From Bifidobacterium boum (GTDB lineage: Bacteria > Actinomycetota > Actinomycetes > Actinomycetales > Bifidobacteriaceae): a stretch of 64,000 nucleotides of DNA. The stretch covers positions 119,601 through 183,600 of the forward strand of contig NZ_JGYQ01000013.1 of the NCBI RefSeq assembly GCF_000741535.1. The letters are read 5' to 3'. Position numbers and translations under genes: made by a program. Each line of letters starts with the position of its first letter. Position 1 is the first letter of the stretch. Below are positions 61,567-64,000 of this stretch, in pieces. Under the pieces are notes generated by a model. The model saw only the letters and a list, made by a program, of their open reading frames with translations. It searched no databases and had not been told where the DNA came from.

Positions 61567-61726
61567 AAGCACCATCATTGAGTTTCTTATCGTGAATAGC
61601 TGTTTCCTATTCATAACACGTTTGGCATATTTCGACAACTTCTTTTACTGAAAAGGTAACGATAAACGGAATCCGTGTATGCGTAGCGTGATATTATGCA
61701 TGTGCGGAAACTCAAAGGAGAAATAG

Positions 61727-63286
61727 ATGAAGATAGCAAAATTGAAGCTCTCGAATTTTCGGAGCTATTCTCAAGATACAGAAATCGATTTCGACGATTT
61801 GACTGTATTCATCGGTAAAAACGATATCGGTAAATCAACCGTTCTCGAGGCACTCGACATATTTTTCAATGACGGAAAAGGCACGGTGAAAATTGATAAT
61901 GCTGATGCAAATGTTAATAACGCAAAAGGAGGGGATCACGATATTTGTATTTCTGTTATTTTTAAGGACTTACCAGAAAAAATCGTCATCGATTCAAGTG
62001 TTGAGACAACATTAAAAGACGAATATCTACTGAATTCAGATTCAGAATTAGAGGTTATGAAAAAGTACTCCGGAGGTAAGAGCCCTAAGGTCTTTATTAA
62101 GGCGCAACATCCATCGAATCCGAATTGTTCAGATTTATTGCTGAAGAAGAATTCTGAACTGAAGAAAATCGTTAAAAACGAAAATATTGAGTGCCAAAAC
62201 CAATCCGTTAATGCATTCCTGAGGAAATCAATCTGGGAACATTATTCGTCTGATTTAAAACTAGCAGAGACTGAGATTGACGCCTCAAAAGAGGATGCCA
62301 AGCAAATTTGGGAGAAATTATCGTATTATATGCCTGTCTATTCTCTATTCCAGTCAGACAGAAAAAATAGTGATGCCGACAGCGAAATACAAGATCCCTT
62401 GAAAGAAGCAGTTAAGGAAATATTAAATGACGAAAATCTGAAAACGACTTTAAACCAAGTTGCAGATGAAGTTCATAGTAAATTGAATGATGTCTCAATC
62501 CGGACATTAGCAAAACTGAAAGAAATGGATCCTGCAATTGCAAACAGCCTCACCCCCGTCATCCCTCCTACGGATTCGTTGAAATGGGCCGATGTTTTTA
62601 AAGCAGTATCCATCTCCGGCGACGACATCCCGATTAATAAAAGAGGCAGCGGCGTTCGACGTCTTATCCTCCTAAGCTTCTTTAGGGCTGAAGTGGAAAG
62701 AAGAATCCGGGAAAACGACAACTCCGGCGTAATTTACGCAATCGAGGAACCAGAGACCTCTCAGCATAATGAGAATCAGAGAAAACTGATTGAAGCTTTA
62801 AAAAAGTTAGCCGCCATGCCAAATGTGCAGATAATCCTGACAACCCATAGTGCATACATTGTTAAGCATCTTGAGTTCCAAAATCTTAGACTAATCACAA
62901 AAGACAAGAACGATATCCGCAAGATCAGCAACGTGCAGCCAAGACAATTAAGATACCCCTCCTTGAACGAAGTGAATTTCACTGCTTTCGATGAAGCTAC
63001 CGAAGAATACCATGATGAGCTGTATGCGTATATTGAGGGCGAAGGATGGATGAACGAATATAACGCAACATCTGCGGTAGCCCAGACACAGCGAGAGTAC
63101 ATTGCACTCAAGCAAAATCAAGCCAGAGAACACTGGACGGTAACGTTGACAACCTATATCAGGCACCAAATTCATCATCCGGATAACACTGAAAATACAA
63201 GATATACAAAGGATGATTTGCTAGATTCTATTAATATGATGCGTGATTTCATCGCGACAAAAAATTCGAGCCAGAAATCGAAATAG
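61727..63286 (+). CDS. OLD/RecF-like AAA ATPase, probable defence protein
   Basis: 519 residues. The N-terminal ABC-type ATPase half begins MKIAKLKLSNFRSYSQDTEI, with Walker A VFIGKNDIGKSTVLEAL. After a helical insert (about 90-270), the signature-like NKRGSGVRRLILLSFFRAE, Walker B VIYAIEEPETSQH and D/H-loop ILTTHSAYIVKH follow. The C-terminal part after about 395 shows no Toprim motif and ends with YIRHQIHHPDNT...LLDSINMMRDF, which I have seen in ATPases of phage-defence pairs, but I cannot name the system. G+C is much lower than in the chromosome. AAAGGAG precedes ATG 61727. No intact partner gene is beside it. Confidence 0.82.
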   Translation: MKIAKLKLSNFRSYSQDTEIDFDDLTVFIGKNDIGKSTVLEALDIFFNDGKGTVKIDNADANVNNAKGGDHDICISVIFKDLPEKIVIDSSVETTLKDEYLLNSDSELEVMKKYSGGKSPKVFIKAQHPSNPNCSDLLLKKNSELKKIVKNENIECQNQSVNAFLRKSIWEHYSSDLKLAETEIDASKEDAKQIWEKLSYYMPVYSLFQSDRKNSDADSEIQDPLKEAVKEILNDENLKTTLNQVADEVHSKLNDVSIRTLAKLKEMDPAIANSLTPVIPPTDSLKWADVFKAVSISGDDIPINKRGSGVRRLILLSFFRAEVERRIRENDNSGVIYAIEEPETSQHNENQRKLIEALKKLAAMPNVQIILTTHSAYIVKHLEFQNLRLITKDKNDIRKISNVQPRQLRYPSLNEVNFTAFDEATEEYHDELYAYIEGEGWMNEYNATSAVAQTQREYIALKQNQAREHWTVTLTTYIRHQIHHPDNTENTRYTKDDLLDSINMMRDFIATKNSSQKSK

Positions 63287-63298
63287 GGTAAATTCGGC

Positions 63299-63354
63299 TA
63301 AGCTGACTGCGGTATGCTACTACTCTTTAGTAGTGGAACACCACAGTCAGCTTA
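63299..63354. terminator. Bidirectional hairpin between convergent genes
   Basis: TAAGCTGACTG (63299-63309) and CAGTCAGCTTA (63344-63354) form an 11-bp stem, with a second hairpin CTACTA/TAGTAG in its loop. Confidence 0.75.
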
Positions 63355-63369
63355 ACCACAGGAATTAGC

Positions 63370-63866
63370 CTAGATTGCATCCATTATGCTAAGCGGATTC
63401 TGGTATGAATCCACTTGTTCATAGACAACATCATCAGCCGATACCTCGTTAAACAGTTTCTTTGCACATCTAATCTTTGCCTGTTCTATTGGTCTAGGAT
63501 CCGTGCTGCTCATTGAGTCTTTTGTCCCGGCAATGAAATAGATATGTTTTACCGTCCCTTCCTGGAAGGCGATGGCCCAGTCCGGTGCGTAATTTCCAAC
63601 TGAGGTTGGTATTTGAAAATCCACGCGGCAGCTTCGCATAAACAATAACCTTATCATCCAAGTTATCGCCCTAAAATAAATATTATCGGAATCCGCACCT
63701 CTAGACGTTCTATCTCTTCCAACTGACTTATTCTGTTCGAATCGCAGTGTCTTTGTAATTGGCGTATTTGCCGTAATGATAGGCTTCCTTTTATCTGGCC
63801 GAGTAAACTGATAGCGTTCCTTCGGCATATAGGAACCAAAGTTATTGCTTATAATCCCCGCAGGCG
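63370..63866 (-). pseudogene. 3' remnant of a type III restriction enzyme Res subunit
   Basis: The last 80 codons read DFQIPTSVGNYAPDWAIAFQEG followed by TVKHIYFIAGTKDSMSS and IEQAKIRCAKKLF, the C-terminal nuclease domain of type III Res subunits. Just upstream the expected VIVYAKLPRGF is found in another frame. An extra T in a TTTT run around 63612-63618 joins it to QIPT, so the gene is frameshifted. In the PD-(D/E)xK site the usual AETK is AGTK, losing the catalytic acid. It is cut at about 63866 by the next mobile element. Confidence 0.7.
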
Positions 63867-63922
63867 TTGTGCCCGTAAGCGTGTCGGGGTGTCGGACTTG
63901 GTTCCTGTGTCTTCATGGGGTG

Positions 63923-64000
63923 ATGAGGACACGATCGAACAGGGCCCCGGAGTGTGGATTGTGCGGGGCGAGGATGAAGAAGAACGGCCATGACCGGCTC
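63923..64000 (+). CDS. Start of a transposase, runs off the right edge
   Basis: The frame from ATG 63923 reads MRTRSNRAPECGLCGARMKK then NGHDRL. The Cys-Pro/Glu-Cys-Gly...Cys-Gly zinc ribbon followed by a basic stretch is the beginning of IS256/IS1249-like transposases of bifidobacteria. Only 26 codons are visible. The element boundary lies at about 63867, where the type III remnant stops abruptly. Confidence 0.5.
   Translation, partial: MRTRSNRAPECGLCGARMKKNGHDRL

Noticed and set aside
59775..61700. Duplicated tRNA-Lys 3' end as an attachment site
   Set aside because: I looked for a second copy of TTCGAGTCCCACGGGGGGCA in the window and did not see one.

Overview
The window is high-GC chromosomal DNA from an actinomycete, most probably a Bifidobacterium. 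I base this on the gene set and order: rpsF-ssb-rpsR-rplI, a two-gene aspartokinase, dnaX-recR, an actinobacterial Tad pilus cluster with a DUF4244-type pilin, a Nudix/histidine-phosphatase fusion beside ppk, dnaB-murT-gatD, and amtB-glnB-glnD. I cannot name the species from sequence alone.

Layout. 1-9.3 kb is accessory DNA: a membrane protein cut by the left edge, a low-GC GmrSD-type (DUF262/DUF1524) restriction protein, the 3' half of a Hachiman-like helicase, an IS256 remnant, an intact IS21-type element (istA/istB), an abutting IS3-type element, and a decayed flavoprotein gene. 9.9-31 kb is mostly housekeeping: ribosomal proteins and SSB, prs, asd, the split aspartokinase, recR, dnaX, a seven-gene Tad pilus operon, ppk, a MutT1-like hydrolase and upp. 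31-38.5 kb holds a glycerophosphodiesterase, an AarF/UbiB kinase with a phasin-like partner, and the operon dnaB-murT-gatD, which joins replication to peptidoglycan amidation. 38.5-39.8 kb is a long intergenic region upstream of dnaB with a tandem cluster of DnaA boxes and spaced palindromes. It is followed by a DUF4143 ATPase bracketed by copies of a long palindrome, then by wreckage of an efflux ABC transporter and its TetR regulator.

42.5-48 kb is a nitrogen block (glnD, glnB and two ammonium transporters) with repeats that look like GlnR operators. 48-59.6 kb carries a CPA2 antiporter, ftsY, a TetR regulator, a glycosyltransferase, a C69 dipeptidase, an amino-acid ABC importer and a mycoredoxin. 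A tRNA-Lys at 59.7 kb marks the start of a second accessory segment: a broken relaxase, a broken mobC, a possible oriT hairpin, a low-GC OLD/RecF-like ATPase, a type III restriction remnant and the first codons of another transposase.

The strongest candidate for something undescribed is a structured RNA on the + strand at about 49595-49749, between the antiporter gene and ftsY. A 12-bp perfect closing stem encloses a second stem, two hairpins and a 7-bp loop-to-downstream pseudoknot, and the G-U pairs fit only the + strand. Other non-coding signals worth checking are the 42-bp tandem DnaA-box array, the palindrome family around the DUF4143 ATPase, and a family of CTACCGACGCT hairpins.
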